This document shows, one piece after another, positions 41,636 to 52,225 of a DNA stretch of 59,624 bases. Position numbers and translations under genes: made by a program. How positions within the stretch are numbered: the stretch's first letter is position 1; every line of letters starts with the position of its first letter. The notes under the pieces were generated by a model. The model saw only the letters and a program-made list of their open reading frames with translations. It made no database searches and was not told the origin of the DNA. Source of the stretch: JAYUDN01 sp043739785 (lineage in GTDB: Bacteria; Patescibacteriota; Gracilibacteria; BD1-5; UBA2023); NCBI GenBank assembly GCA_043739785.1, contig JAYUDN010000039.1, positions 1-59,624 of the forward strand, in the 5' to 3' direction.

Positions 41636-44600
41636 ATGCCCTACGATCATATATCACTCGAACAGAAATGGCAGAAATTCTGGGAAGAAGATCATACTTT
41701 CCAGACAAAAAATCCGCCATTTGATACTCAAAAACCAAAGAAATACATCCTCGATATGTTCCCCTATCCTTCTGGAGCTGGGCTCCATGTCGGGCATCCG
41801 AAGGGGTATACAGCGACGGATATCGTCTCGCGCTATTATCATGCAAAAGGTTTTAATGTCCTCCATCCGATGGGATGGGATGCTTTTGGTCTTCCTGCTG
41901 AGAACTACGCGATCAAGACCGGGACACACCCGAAGGTGACCACAGAAGCGAATATCGCGACATTTATGTGACAAATGAAAGCCCTCTGATTTTCTTATGA
42001 CTGGGATCGTACCGTTGATACGACTGATCCAGAGTACTATAGGTGGACACAGTGGATATTCTTGAAGCTTTTTGAACGAGGACTCGCCTATGAGCAGAAT
42101 CTCCCGATCAACTACTGTCCGAGCTGTAAGACGGGACTCGCGAACGAAGAAGTCCTCTCGGATAATACCTGCGACCGCTGTGGGACGAAGGTCGAACGAC
42201 GTCCGATTCGCCAGTGGGTACTGAAAATAACTGAATATGCCGATCGACTCATCGAAGATCTTGAGTGACTCGACTGGCCAGAAGGGATCAAGGAGATGCA
42301 ACGTAACTGGATCGGGAAGAGCGAGGGGTGTGAGTTTCGGATGATGAAGTCGGTAACTCCCCCTTGAGAAAGAGGGAAGGGGGGATTTAGTTCCAAACCC
42401 ACAGCTCTCATCCTTCATGGATGGGAATGAAAAGTGGAGAGTAATTGGTTCCAATCTATCAAGATATCACTCGAACAGATTGGCTATGATGTGATCGTAC
42501 CAGATCTTCCGAACTCAGCGATACCAAATCTTACAGAACAACTGGATTATTTAATACAGTTTTCTTCGAAGTTGGATCAAAACTCAATTGTTATCTGACA
42601 CTCCCTCGGTGGACAGCTTGCTGCAAAGTTTATTGAAACGCTTGATATGAAGGTAAAAGCACTGATTCTGGTTGCACCGACCTATCCTGGAGTGCCTGAA
42701 AACATGGGAATCCAAAAGCGAGAAAATACGACAGATGGAGAAACCGCCTTTACAAAATATACTTCTCATACTCTTGATTTTGAAACCATTAGTCAGCATA
42801 CCAGTGAGGTATTTCTCCATGTTTCGAAAGATGATCCATATATTGAATTTGATGCGGTACAAAAATACTATAAAAGCTTTTCCAATATCCAGATCCACGA
42901 ATACGAAAATAAGGGACATTTTAATAGTTCTGACGGAGTTATATATTTTCCAGAAATACTTGAGGATATTACGGAATCAATCAGTGTTTATACGACTCGT
43001 GTGGATACGGTGTACAGTATGGCATTTGCCGTCGTCGCCCCCGATCATCCAGATGTAGAGGATTTTATCACCACTGAACAATCCAAAGCGTGTCAGCAGT
43101 ATATCGAAGAGACAAAGTGAAAATCTGATCAGGATCGTACCAATGATGGGAAAGAAAAGACAGGAGTATGGACTGGTTCCTACGTCGTGAATCCATATAG
43201 TGGCGAGTCGGTCCCACTCTGGATTGCAGATTTTGTCCTTGGTTCGTATGGAACGGGTGCTGTTTTCGGAGATGCGCATGATGATCGAGACTTCGAATTT
43301 GCGAAAAAATACAATATCCCACTTACAATTTCTATCCTTCCTGATACAGATAATACTGAACAAATAGATAGAGTTCTCGCATTCGAGAAATGTTTTACTG
43401 ATGATGGTGTCCTTGTAAATTCCTGAAAGTATGATGGACTTACTTCTCGGGAAGCTCGTAGAGTCCTCTCAGAAAAGGCAGAAGCGGAAGGATTTGGCCA
43501 TAAGAAAGTCAATTATAAGCTCCGCGACTGGCTCTTTTCTCGACAGCGATACTGGGGTGAGCCGATTCCACTGATTCATATTTCGGAGCAGGATTTCGAG
43601 AGTCTCCCGAGGATTCAGGATACTTCTGAAGCAACCGATCCGAATTTGGCCTATATACTGGATAAGAAGTGAACGGATAAGCGGTGCAAGAACTGTACGT
43701 GTGGAGATGTCGGATGTACGAAGCTCATCATTGGTGGGAAGTCTTTCTCGAAGGTCTATGACGGGATCGAAGGAGAGAAGATTGTCTGTGATTATTCACT
43801 TCCACTCCTGCTTCCTGAAGTCGAACGGTATGAGCCAGCAGGGGATGGGCAGTCGCCACTCGCGACGGTGCCGAGTTTTGTGAACGTAGAGCTTGCGAGC
43901 AACCTCAACGGGAAACGTGAAACCAATACGATGCCTCAGTGGTGAGGAAGCTGTTGGTACTATTTGCGCTACATGGATAACAAAAATAGGGAAGCGCTTG
44001 CCGGGAAAGAAGCACTCAACTATTGGCAAAATGTCGATGAATATGTCGGTGGAGCGGAGCATGCAGTACTCCACCTCCTCTATGCACGATTTTGGCACAA
44101 GGTGCTCTATGATATCGGTGTCGTGCCGACGCTCGAGCCATTCCAGAAGCTGACCAATGTCGGGATGATCCTCGCCTACGCCTATGAGCGAGATGATGGT
44201 GGACTCGTGGCGGTCGATCTCGTCGAGGAACGAGAAGGGAAATTTTTCGAAAAAGAGACAGGGAAAGAAGTGAAGCAAGTTGTCGCGAAGATGAGTAAAT
44301 CTCTCAAGAATGTTATAAATCCCAATGATATCGTCCGCGAATATGGTGCTGATACACTCAGGCTCTATGAGATGAGTATGAGTGGATTCACAGATACGGC
44401 TCCATGGAATCCTGATGCGATCATCGGGGTACGTCGATTCTTGGATAAAGTCTATGCCGCTTTCACTGTACGAGTAGAACTTGTCATGGAAGCCGGGAAG
44501 CTCACTGCTCGCCCCCTCAATGGACAGGCCTCGTATCGAACAAAAGACGATATGAGGTCCATGAAGCTCCTGCATAAAACTATCAAAAAGATCGGGGAAG

Positions 44601-45094
44601 ATATCGTGGAGTATAAGTTCAATACGGCGATCTCATCACTTATGATACTGATCAACGAGTGAATCCCTGTGGATCCAGAGTTCTCGCTCGAGTGGCAAGA
44701 AAAATTCCTGATACTTCTTCATCCATTTGCCCCTCATATGGCGGAGGAATTATGGGAAACAGTAAACGGTACAGAGTACACACAAAAGAATATTTCAAAA
44801 AATAATTCCAATGTGTCCACTATGAGCCGTGCACCGTCAACTGAGCAAAGTGTATACTTTGCGGCTTGGCCCGAGTATGACGACTTCATGCTCATCGATG
44901 ATGAGGTGACGATTGCAGTTCAGGTCAATGGGAAACTTCGTGGTACGCTGACCTGTCTCAATGGCGTGATGCAGGAAGAGGTATCATCGCTCGCTATGGA
45001 AAATCCTGATATTGCGAAATGGATCGAAGGGAAGACCCTCGTGAAGGAAATATTTATCCCGAATAAGATGCTCTCTATTGTCGTTAAGGATTAG
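41636..45094 (+). CDS. leuS: leucyl-tRNA synthetase with inserted alpha/beta-hydrolase domain
   Basis: 1152 residues against a usual 810-870. Class I motifs: HVGH at 51-54, KMSKS at 885-889. The N-terminal catalytic part runs to NWIGKSEGCEFRMMK (about 239). Residues about 240-448 are a foreign domain, TALILHGWEGKVESNWF, IVIGHSLGGQLAAKF (Ser323, preceding Gly = TGA), FLHVSKDDPYIEFD (Asp399/400) and ENKGHFN (His428), an RBBP9/YdeN-like serine hydrolase with full triad. LeuRS resumes at YTTRVDTVYS, the editing-domain Thr-rich peptide, and keeps GTGAVFGDAHDDRDFEFA with the editing Asp. A second, low-complexity insert lies near residue 1043-1072. All segments share one frame through roughly a dozen TGA codons. 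The first in-frame ATG upstream (41585) gives a hydrophobic extension and was not used. Confidence 0.93.
42357..42388 (+). repeat. palindromic G/C-run element at the hydrolase insertion boundary
   Basis: CTCCCCCTTGAGAAAGAGGG followed by AAGGGGGGATTT: CCCCCTT pairs with AAGGGGG. It encodes the linker joining LeuRS to the hydrolase domain, and resembles 52887-52912. Confidence 0.7.
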
Positions 45095-45107
45095 TTTCTC
45101 TGACTAT

Positions 45108-45137
45108 AAATCCGAGTAAATACTCGGATTTTTTTGA
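45108..45137 (+). terminator. leuS terminator
   Basis: AAATCCGAGTA (45108-45118) / TACTCGGATTT (45121-45131), T7. Confidence 0.9.
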
Positions 45138-45193
45138 CTTAAAGTATTATTTATGTACTTTAAATTTATTATTCTATTAACTAACCTACTATT

Positions 45194-45712
45194 ATGTCAA
45201 AAATTAATAGACAAGAAGATATATGAGAATGATCGAATCAATCAGTAGTGGAAACTATTAAGTCTGATAGGAATTCAGTGAGGCGTATTCAGTTTGATGT
45301 TAACTTAAGTCTTTCTATGCTATTGAATTGACTTATCGAATCTATGGAAGCTACTTCATATGCAGAAGTAATTCGTAAAGGTATCCCCGTTTTAGAGTAT
45401 ATTCATTCATTAGATGAAGTCTGAGGAACCTTGTACACCTTATCTCCTGAGTTTGAAAGGTATAAAATCTATCCAGTCAAAAACTCCGCTATAAATACAT
45501 ATGAAATAGATGAAAAAAAACGTATACAACTTGATTGTAATCCTAGAACTCTTGATCGATTAAAAAAATTATGTGTGTATTTTAATCTAAATCAAAGTGA
45601 GCTTTTGAGAGAAATAATACGAATTCTTCATCAGTTGAAGACAGGTATTGGTGGAAAAGTATACAAAGATACTGCTTGAGAGAGTATATCAGTCGTATTT
45701 CCTCTCTTATAA
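45194..45712 (+). CDS. protein with two ribbon-helix-helix motifs
   Basis: 172 residues in code 25. Two MetJ/Arc-like units: RRIQFDVNLSLSMLLNGLIE, then SYAEVIRKGIPVLEYI (about 30-72), and KRIQLDCNPRTLDRLKKLC, then NQSELLREIIRILHQL (about 112-150). Each has a strand followed by two helices with the expected hydrophobic spacing, so the chain could form the usual dimeric DNA-binding unit by itself. Likely a DNA-binding regulator. Stand-alone after the leuS terminator; AT-rich codon use. Confidence 0.65.
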
Positions 45713-45836
<124 letters not shown>

Positions 45837-45941
45837 CTGCAATATGTTAGAATCTGCACGGAAAGAGCCGTGTAGATCCCTCTCTTATGAGGGTACCTGA
45901 AACCAAGAGGGTAACAAAAATTCCCTTGAGGAGGAGTTGAC

Positions 45942-46400
45942 ATGCAATTGCTGCTGCTGCAACGGGCATCACTGCCCCACTGGGTCCCCTGGTTCGCTTC
46001 CGGCGTTCCCGAGCGCCGGAATCTGGTGGTTCGTGCTGGGGGATTGGGTGAAAAGCCCAAGCCTCCTAGCCTCATGACCGGCCACAAGCCGACCATCGAG
46101 GTTGTCACCACCATCGAGATGTTCGTGCCTTTGTGGCGAATGGCATGGATTCCGGACACTTTCCTTCGTCCAGGTCCCGCCAATCGTCGTCGAACCCACC
46201 GCCCTCTGTCCCTTCAGAACAAGAAGCAGGGGCAGCGACGGAAGGGATGGAACTACAACGGACGGGATGCGCTGATGTCCCGTGCGCAAAAGCGCACCTG
46301 CTCCACCAAGGCGTACCGACGTGCTCGTCTTGTGGCTCGCCGCTCTTTGCGAGTGGCGAATGTCGGCAATCCCGGCGCCCTCAAGCGAGAACGTCGCTGA
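45942..46400 (+). CDS. unknown basic protein, standard-code ORF
   Basis: 152 residues ending at TGA, preceded by GAGGAGGAG 7 bases before ATG, the only canonical ribosome-binding site seen in the window. Arg/Lys-rich C-terminus (KAYRRARLVARRSLRVANVG). I do not recognise it. Both other forward frames and the reverse strand are also open, as is usual in GC-rich DNA, so the ORF could be chance. Under code 25 it would continue past TGA into the hairpin. Confidence 0.35.
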   Translation: MQLLLLQRASLPHWVPWFASGVPERRNLVVRAGGLGEKPKPPSLMTGHKPTIEVVTTIEMFVPLWRMAWIPDTFLRPGPANRRRTHRPLSLQNKKQGQRRKGWNYNGRDALMSRAQKRTCSTKAYRRARLVARRSLRVANVGNPGALKRERR

Positions 46401-46553
46401 CCTGAGAGAGGGGCTCCGGCTCCTCTCTCAGTAAAATATCAAAATAAATTACGGGAAGGAATTTGTAAGAAACGATGTAAACACTTCGGCTTCCTGAGCT
46501 CGAGTTGTTACATGGTTCCTTCGATCTCCTCCTGGCACAGACCTCTGTGCTTC

Positions 46554-46575
46554 GGGCCCTTCGGGGCCCTTTTTT
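46554..46575 (+). terminator. strong terminator at the right end of the island
   Basis: GGGCCC-TTCG-GGGCCC (46554-46569) followed by six T. Confidence 0.85.
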
Positions 46576-46594
46576 ATGTATTCTGATTTTTTTG

Positions 46595-46790
46595 TGTCAT
46601 CCTCGCTCACGAGGATCCTTCGGGAAGAGACAGATTCTCCTGACGGAGAATGACAAAAGGAATTCTTTTTGTATCATCTTCGACTTTTTGTGTCATGCTC
46701 GGAGAGCATCTCTCAGGAAGGGGGACAGATTCTCCTGACTGAGAATGACACAAAAGACCGAGAATGACATAAAAAAGTAAGGGATTTTTA
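46595..46790 (+). repeat. two and a half copies of a two-hairpin palindromic element
   Basis: GTCATCCTCGCTCACGAGGAT...ACAGATTCTCCTGACGGAGA (46595-46656), a second divergent copy (46692-46751) and a partial third ending AGAATGACATAAAA. Same family as the in-frame element in recJ (10885-10945). The region has no gene. Confidence 0.85.
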
Positions 46791-46811
46791 TTACAGGGAA
46801 TCCGCATTGGA

Positions 46812-47810
46812 TTATTTTATCCATCCATTCACGATATCCTCGAGGATTTTCCCGAGTTTCATCGGATCATGACGGACATAGTCATCATCATTGACGATAT
46901 CTCGCTCGATAATCTTGTAAGACTTCCCGAGGAAGAGGTTCGGATTTTTGATTTTGAGCGGTTTTTTATTCTCTTCGGTTTTATATTTGGTGACGATTTC
47001 CTCGGAGATGTGACCATTGTTCACGATGACATAGTCGAGTTTCCCTGGGTCGATATACTTTTCGATCGTATCGATGAAGTCGATGACCTCCATATTGGTC
47101 GTCTCACCGCGTTTCGTCATCGCGTTGCATACATAGATGAGCTGTGCAGGAGTCGCATGGAGTACTTCTCGCATCCCGACGGAGAGGAGGTTCGGGACAA
47201 TACTCGTATAGAGATCTCCAGGACCGATGATGACATAGTCGGCATTCATGATAGCCTCTCGAGCACGAGGATTGAGGGTTCCAGGATTTCCGTCGAGCCA
47301 GGCATCGACGATGTTCTGATCCAGGTTGTGCGCTCGTTCGAAGACATTTTTATCCGAGACATCGATATTTTTCTCACCGATGACGACCGCTCCATCTTCG
47401 AATCGTACGGCGAGATTCACATCCTCGAGTGTGACGGGGATGACTCGCCCCTTCACGTCGAACATCTCACACATCGCATCGACTGCTTTCTCGAAGTCAC
47501 CTCCACAGATATCTACGAGCGCGGTGAGGAGGACATTCCCTATCTTATTGCCTCCGATGACACCCTCTTCGTCGAACTTGTATTCGAAGAGTTTGCGTAC
47601 CATTTCGGTATTTTTAGCAAGAGCAGCGATCGCACGACGCATATCTCCCGGAGGAAGGATCCCATATTTATCTCGGATTGAACCAGTCGTTCCTCCATTG
47701 TCCGCCACGGAGATAATCGCAGAAATATTGAAGTCGAGATTGCGTTTGAGTCCGTAAAGAACATTGAAGGTTCCAGCGCCTCCACCGATAGCAGTGATAT
47801 TGATAGTCAT
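46812..47810 (-). CDS. YvcK/CofD-like (gluconeogenesis factor) protein
   Basis: 332 residues, normal length. AIGGGAGTFNVLYGLKR, VADNGGTTGSIRDKYGILPPGD, NADYVIIGPGDLYTSIVPNL and the YVCNAMTKRGETTNM strand define the YvcK branch of the CofD superfamily, which binds UDP-sugars and links metabolism to cell-wall growth. Remarkably it contains no TGA although it has many glycines, all GGN. Flanked by repeats on one side and the divergent SPFH gene on the other. Confidence 0.93.
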   Translation of the reverse strand: MTINITAIGGGAGTFNVLYGLKRNLDFNISAIISVADNGGTTGSIRDKYGILPPGDMRRAIAALAKNTEMVRKLFEYKFDEEGVIGGNKIGNVLLTALVDICGGDFEKAVDAMCEMFDVKGRVIPVTLEDVNLAVRFEDGAVVIGEKNIDVSDKNVFERAHNLDQNIVDAWLDGNPGTLNPRAREAIMNADYVIIGPGDLYTSIVPNLLSVGMREVLHATPAQLIYVCNAMTKRGETTNMEVIDFIDTIEKYIDPGKLDYVIVNNGHISEEIVTKYKTEENKKPLKIKNPNLFLGKSYKIIERDIVNDDDYVRHDPMKLGKILEDIVNGWIK

Positions 47811-47970
47811 ATTTTGGTTGGTTAGTATGTTAGTTTTTTGGTTGTATTACGTTCAACCAATAAACTCTTTTCTTTACTTCTTAGTCTACTGATAACAACC
47901 CAATTTCCGCTTGCAAAATATGTATAAAACGTTAGGATTATAGCGTTTTTATTATTTAATCAAATTTTCT

Positions 47971-48849
47971 ATGACTCCATGATTTATCGTGTGATTGCTC
48001 ATCGCCGTTGCCATCCTGATCCCGATGTTTATACGGAAAATCAACCAGGGTGAGGTTGGACTTCGAGAGTTTCTCGGGAAGTATACGGATACCGTTTCAC
48101 CAGGGATTTTTTTCCTCTTTCCTGGGATTCAGACGATTCGGAAGATCGATGTTCGAGAACAAGTGGTCACGGTTCCAGAACAGCAGATTATTACGAAGGA
48201 TAACGTCGGAATGGCGGTCGATGGAGTCATCTACGTCCAGATTATGGATCCGCAACAAGCGACGTACAATATAAACAATGTCTTTATGGCAGTCGTTAAT
48301 CTCGCTCAGACCAATCTCCGAAGCGTGCTCGGGACGATGTCACTCGATGAAACCCTTTCGAATCGTGAGACGATCAATGGCAAACTCCTCGAATCCCTCG
48401 ACCGGGAAACGGGAAAATGGGGAATCAAGGTGCTCCGTGTCGAGATCAAGCGTCTCGATCCACCAGAAGATATCCAAAATGCCATGAGTAAGCAGATGAA
48501 AGCAGAACGCGAGAAACGAGCCGTGATCCTCGAAGCTGAAGCCTACAAACAGTCACTTATCACCAAGTCAGAAGGAGACAAACAATCCCAGATCCTCCAG
48601 TCTGAGTGAGCGAAAGAATCTCAACTCCTTCGCGCCCAGTGAGAAGCCAGTGCGATGGTTGCCGTAGCAGAAGCAAAAGCGAAGGCTCTCGAGCTTGAAG
48701 CCAATGCAGCGGTTTCATTTTTTAAGTGAGCCGCCGTCACGAAGGAACAACTGAAGGTCATCGAGTCAGCTCTTGGTCAGAATACGAAGTATATCCTCGA
48801 CTCGGACATCCTCGCGGGGGTTTCGAAAATATTCGGAAGTTCGAAGTAA
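47971..48849 (+). CDS. SPFH/band 7 (stomatin-like) membrane protein
   Basis: 292 residues. One N-terminal membrane helix (about 4-20), then the SPFH domain (GEVGLREFLGKYTDTVSPG, VDGVIYVQIMDPQQA, RSVLGTMSLDETLSNRETIN) and a long coiled-coil with repeated Glu-Ala-Lys. The operon neighbour NfeD confirms a stomatin/QmcA-like protein that forms membrane microdomain scaffolds. Confidence 0.93.
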
Positions 48850-48904
48850 AATGTTAGTGTACAGCGAACAGTACAGAGTGCACACAAAGGTATAATTTAC
48901 GCTT
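48850..48904 (+). repeat. intergenic copy of the ACAGTACAGAGT-CACACAAA motif
   Basis: GAACAGTACAGAGTGCACACAAAGG here resembles ACGGTACAGAGTACACACAA inside leuS (44768-44793); a reverse-oriented TGTGTGCACTGTGCACTATAA lies at 49278-49298. Confidence 0.6.
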
Positions 48905-49261
48905 ATGGCATCCTACTTTCAAAACCTAGAAGTTTGGAAAAAGTCCTTCACTCTTGCGAAGAACATGTATCTATTTACGAAAGACTTTCCGAAGGAGGAA
49001 CAATTTTCACTTACAGACCAGATGCGAAGAGCCTCTGTCTCCGTCGTTTCGAACATCGCAGAATGAAGTGGAATGGGAACTAATCAAGAATACATAAGAT
49101 TCCTTCATATAGCAAAGGGTTCGGCGATGGAGCTCGAAACTCAGCTCCTTCTGGCACGCGAGCTCTGATATCTTGACTCAGAAAAATTTGAAATACAACA
49201 GTCTATCCTCGATGAAATATTAAAAATGATAAATTCACTTATAAAAAAGCTAGAGTCATAA
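48905..49261 (+). CDS. four-helix-bundle protein (23S rRNA IVP family)
   Basis: 118 residues. LEVWKKSFTLAKNMYLFTKD, LTDQMRRASVSVVSNIAEGSG with the Gly by TGA, NQEYIRFLHIAKGSAMELETQ are the four-helix-bundle proteins encoded in 23S rRNA intervening sequences and elsewhere as small stand-alone genes. Function unclear. It separates the SPFH gene from nfeD, an unusual insertion into that pair, and is bordered by repeat motifs. Confidence 0.92.
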
Positions 49262-49315
49262 AACTCAAAATTTCCACTGTGTGCACTGTGCACTATAACC
49301 TTAATCTCTTTTCTT

Positions 49316-49738
49316 ATGTCCCTCCTCTATACTTGGATTGCCTTTACTATCGGTTTTCTCATCATCGAGATGTTGACCGCGACGTTTTACGGGCTTTCCC
49401 TCGCTCTCTCATGAGCCATCGTCGCCTTCTACGTCTATTTTACTGATTCGGTGAATATGGATATTACGCAGGGGATAATCTTTGCTGTCGCGAGTCTGGT
49501 CTTTGCTTTTATCCTTCCGAAATACCTCAAATCTACGATTCCTGATACTTCCCAGTGAGCGGATACCTATATAGGACAGGTTCGAACGGTGAAGAAAGTA
49601 GGTGGGGATTTCAAAATTTCCCTTGATGGAGTTGATTACCTCGTCGAATCTGATGCAGAGATCAGCGCGTGAGAAAAGGTGAAGATCGTAGGACATCAGT
49701 GAGTATCGATGCGAGTAGAAAGGGCAGAAACAAAATAA
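49316..49738 (+). CDS. NfeD-family membrane protein
   Basis: 140 residues. Three helices (about 3-20, 24-43, 53-70) and a C-terminal OB-like domain (GQVRTVKKVGGDFKISLDG). NfeD1b proteins are usually adjacent to SPFH genes and act with them; the four-helix-bundle gene sits between here. Confidence 0.88.
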
Positions 49739-49750
49739 ATATTCATCACT

Positions 49751-50257
49751 ATGGAAATATTACACATCATAACGTGAGGAACCATCGATTCGTACTATGA
49801 CGTGACGAAGGATACGGTCGTACCCTCGCTTCACTCAGCTATTCCTGCTTATATAGAGAGTATGAAGCCCTATCTCGGGTATGAAACAGTCGAACTTTGT
49901 ATGAAGGATTCCAGAAGCATCACCCAAGAAGATCGGCACAAAATGAAAGAATTGATAGAATCGTCGCCACAAAAGTATATTCTCATCACGCATGGTACCT
50001 ATACGATGCCTGATACGGCAAGATATCTTGAAGAAAAGCTCGGGAAGTTCGATAAAGTGATCATACTTACCGGATCGATGATTCCGCTTCAGTGATTTAG
50101 CCCTTCGGATGCAGGATTTAACCTCGGATTCGCGATAGCTTGTTTCCTTTCCGCTCCTCCGGGTGTCTATGTCGCCATGAACGCAAGACTTTTTTCTCCA
50201 GAAGAAGTAGTGAAGACACTGGAAGAGGGGAGGTTCTCGAGTATTTCTGATACTTAA
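49751..50257 (+). CDS. small asparaginase-like protein
   Basis: 168 residues, matching only the N-terminal domain of L-asparaginases: HIITGGTIDSYYD with catalytic Thr (TGA gives the first Gly), LITHGTYTMPDTA (second Thr motif) and ILTGSMIP. The C-terminal dimerisation domain of type I/II enzymes is absent. Short asparaginase-domain proteins exist in CPR genomes; activity is unproven. Confidence 0.75.
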
Positions 50258-50263
50258 ACTTCT

Positions 50264-50962
50264 ATGAAAAAAATCGATCAGAGGAAGATCCAGATCCTCA
50301 AATACATCATCGAAGAGTATATAAAAACGGGGGAGATTACCGGATCCAAGTCACTTCTGACGAAGTATGATCTCCAGGTATCCAGTGCGACCGTACGCAA
50401 TGATATGATGAGCCTCGAGAAGATGGGGCTTATTTTTCAGCCGTACAATAGTGCCTGAAGACTTCCGACCAATCGTGGTCTTCGGGTTTTTGTCGACTAC
50501 CTGATGGAGGCCCTTCCAGCAGTATTTCTTGAAGCCGAGGAACAGTATGTCCGCAAACTTGAAAACAACCGCATCGATGATATTCTCTACACTCTCGTCT
50601 CACGTTTGACAAAAATTACTGGCGAGATTACCTTCGCTTCTATTCCTTCACTCGGCGCCTCTTATTATGTGGGTCTTTCGAATTACCTGGATCGCAATCG
50701 ATGAGTGATAGGGGATGAGATGTACCAGGTGATCAAATTCCTCGAAAACAAGCACCAGTTTCTCGATGTCCTCGCGGGACTCGATATCACCACTCGGGTC
50801 AGTGTCTTTATCGGGGAAGAGAGTGTCCTCCCAGAGCTCGAGAGCTCGACGATCATCGCGAAGAAGATAGAAATCAATGGTTATGAAGGCTACCTCGGTA
50901 TCCTCGGCTCGACGAAGATGGACTATGCGTTCAATATTACGGCACTGAGGCAGGTGTTATAA
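50264..50962 (+). CDS. hrcA: heat-shock repressor HrcA, short form
   Basis: 232 residues against about 340. Winged-helix N-terminus with ITGSKSLLTKYDLQVSSATVR, then SAGRLPTNRGLRVFVDYL (TGA Gly) and a GAF-like C-domain ending KMDYAFNITALRQVL. HrcA represses groE/dnaK through CIRCE elements; no chaperone gene or CIRCE site was seen in this window, so its targets lie elsewhere. The usual insertion domain is missing. Confidence 0.88.
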
Positions 50963-50972
50963 CTCATTCGCT

Positions 50973-51743
50973 ATGTTTGATTTTTTAACTCCAAAGATAA
51001 GAAGAGAAGTACTTCAGTACTTTCATGAAAACAAAGGGTTCATACCCTTTACATCGAGTGAATTTATAGAGTTTTTAAGACAAAATGGCGTTAAGAATCC
51101 TATCGAACTTATCAATGTCGATAATTTTTATCAATTCCTAGAAGGTGAGAGGCTAGAAATTGAAGCCTATATCAGGGATACATTACAAATTATTTTTCAG
51201 TATGAAAAGTATCCAGAGAAAAATTGGAATTATTTAGGAGAATTTTTTAATCCCTGCGTACTCAACAAAAAAGAAAAAATTGCCCTGCTTCATGAATGGG
51301 GAATGAGAAACCCTATAAGTTGGCTCGGTAAAAATAAGTTTATGTATGGATATTTTTATGCAAATACAAAAGTCGAAAACTGGCAGAGAAAGAAAGATTT
51401 TTTCGAGAAAATATGAGTGAATAATCCAGTTGAGTTTCTTCTGAGCAACTGGACTATAGTTACCGATGCATCTGTTGAAAGTATGCAGAAGAATTATGAT
51501 ATGTTGGTGAGTATATTTGGAAGTGAAAAGACGCTCTTATTAATCTATAAAACTTCAAATTTTATTACGAACTCTCTGAAAGATTCGCTTCCTCGATATG
51601 AAAGAATTCGTACAGCTTACTTCGTTGCTCCAAATGCAACTTTTGATACCCTATATAAGCGCCCTGAAATAATCATGAAACATATTGTTCCTTTCGAGGA
51701 TTTTGATCAAATATGCAAGGAAATAGATGATTTCAAGAGCTAA
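50973..51743 (+). CDS. hypothetical protein
   Basis: 256 residues, joined across a single TGA (51414-51416). Mixed alpha/beta, aromatic-rich (TSSEFIEFLRQNGVKNPIEL, FGSEKTLLLIYKTSNFI). The repeated NPIEL/NPVEFLLSN phrases resemble helical repeats in which each unit begins with a conserved Asn-Pro. No known domain recognised. Confidence 0.6.
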
Positions 51744-51765
51744 GGGTTTTCACTCGTTCTTTTTC

Positions 51766-51793
51766 TTGCTTTCCTGTCACTTTTTCGTACACT
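51766..51793 (+). promoter_or_regulatory. promoter of rpsO
   Basis: TTGCTT (51766-51771), 16-base spacer, TACACT (51788-51793). Confidence 0.65.
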
Positions 51794-51853
51794 AACTTGG
51801 CTTTACTGGCGTATTTTCTGGTTTAGCATTTATTCTTTTACAAAATACTTTCT

Positions 51854-52117
51854 ATGGAAAGGCAAGCAAAAAAAGCGATTATGGAGAAATTCGCTACCCA
51901 TAAGGGTGATACTGGTTCTCCGGAAGTTCAGGTCGCTATTCTCACGGATCGCATCGAACACCTCAAGAAGCACCTCGAAGAGCACAAGCAAGATAACCAC
52001 TCTCGTCGTGGTATCGTGATGATGGTAGCGAAACGTCGCAAGCTCCTCGATTATCTCAAACGAAAAGAACTTGCTCGATATGAATCACTTATCGCGAAGC
52101 TCGATCTTCGAAAGTAA
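51854..52117 (+). CDS. rpsO: 30S ribosomal protein uS15
   Basis: 87 residues. GDTGSPEVQVAILTDRI, HLEEHKQDNHSRRGIV-type block and RRKLLDYLKRKELARY are canonical uS15. No TGA codons. Preceded by its own promoter, followed by a terminator. Confidence 0.97.
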   Translation: MERQAKKAIMEKFATHKGDTGSPEVQVAILTDRIEHLKKHLEEHKQDNHSRRGIVMMVAKRRKLLDYLKRKELARYESLIAKLDLRK

Positions 52118-52151
52118 TTTATTCACTTTCATCCTCTCAAAAAATCAATAT

Positions 52152-52177
52152 AATCCTTCAGTAATGGGGGATTTTAT
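52152..52177 (+). terminator. rpsO terminator
   Basis: AATCCTTCA (52152-52160) / TGGGGGATT (52165-52173), two G-U pairs, ATTTTAT tail. Confidence 0.65.
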
Positions 52178-52225
52178 ATACCTATAAGTTCCTTTCACAG
52201 CTCAATTACTCAAAACTTACCAAGT

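Noticed and set aside
45969..46405. Alternative ORFs in the GC-rich island
   Set aside because: Open frames on all sides are expected in GC-rich DNA, and only one has a ribosome-binding site.
46595..46790. CRISPR-like repeats
   Set aside because: Only two to three diverged palindromic copies without spacers or cas genes.
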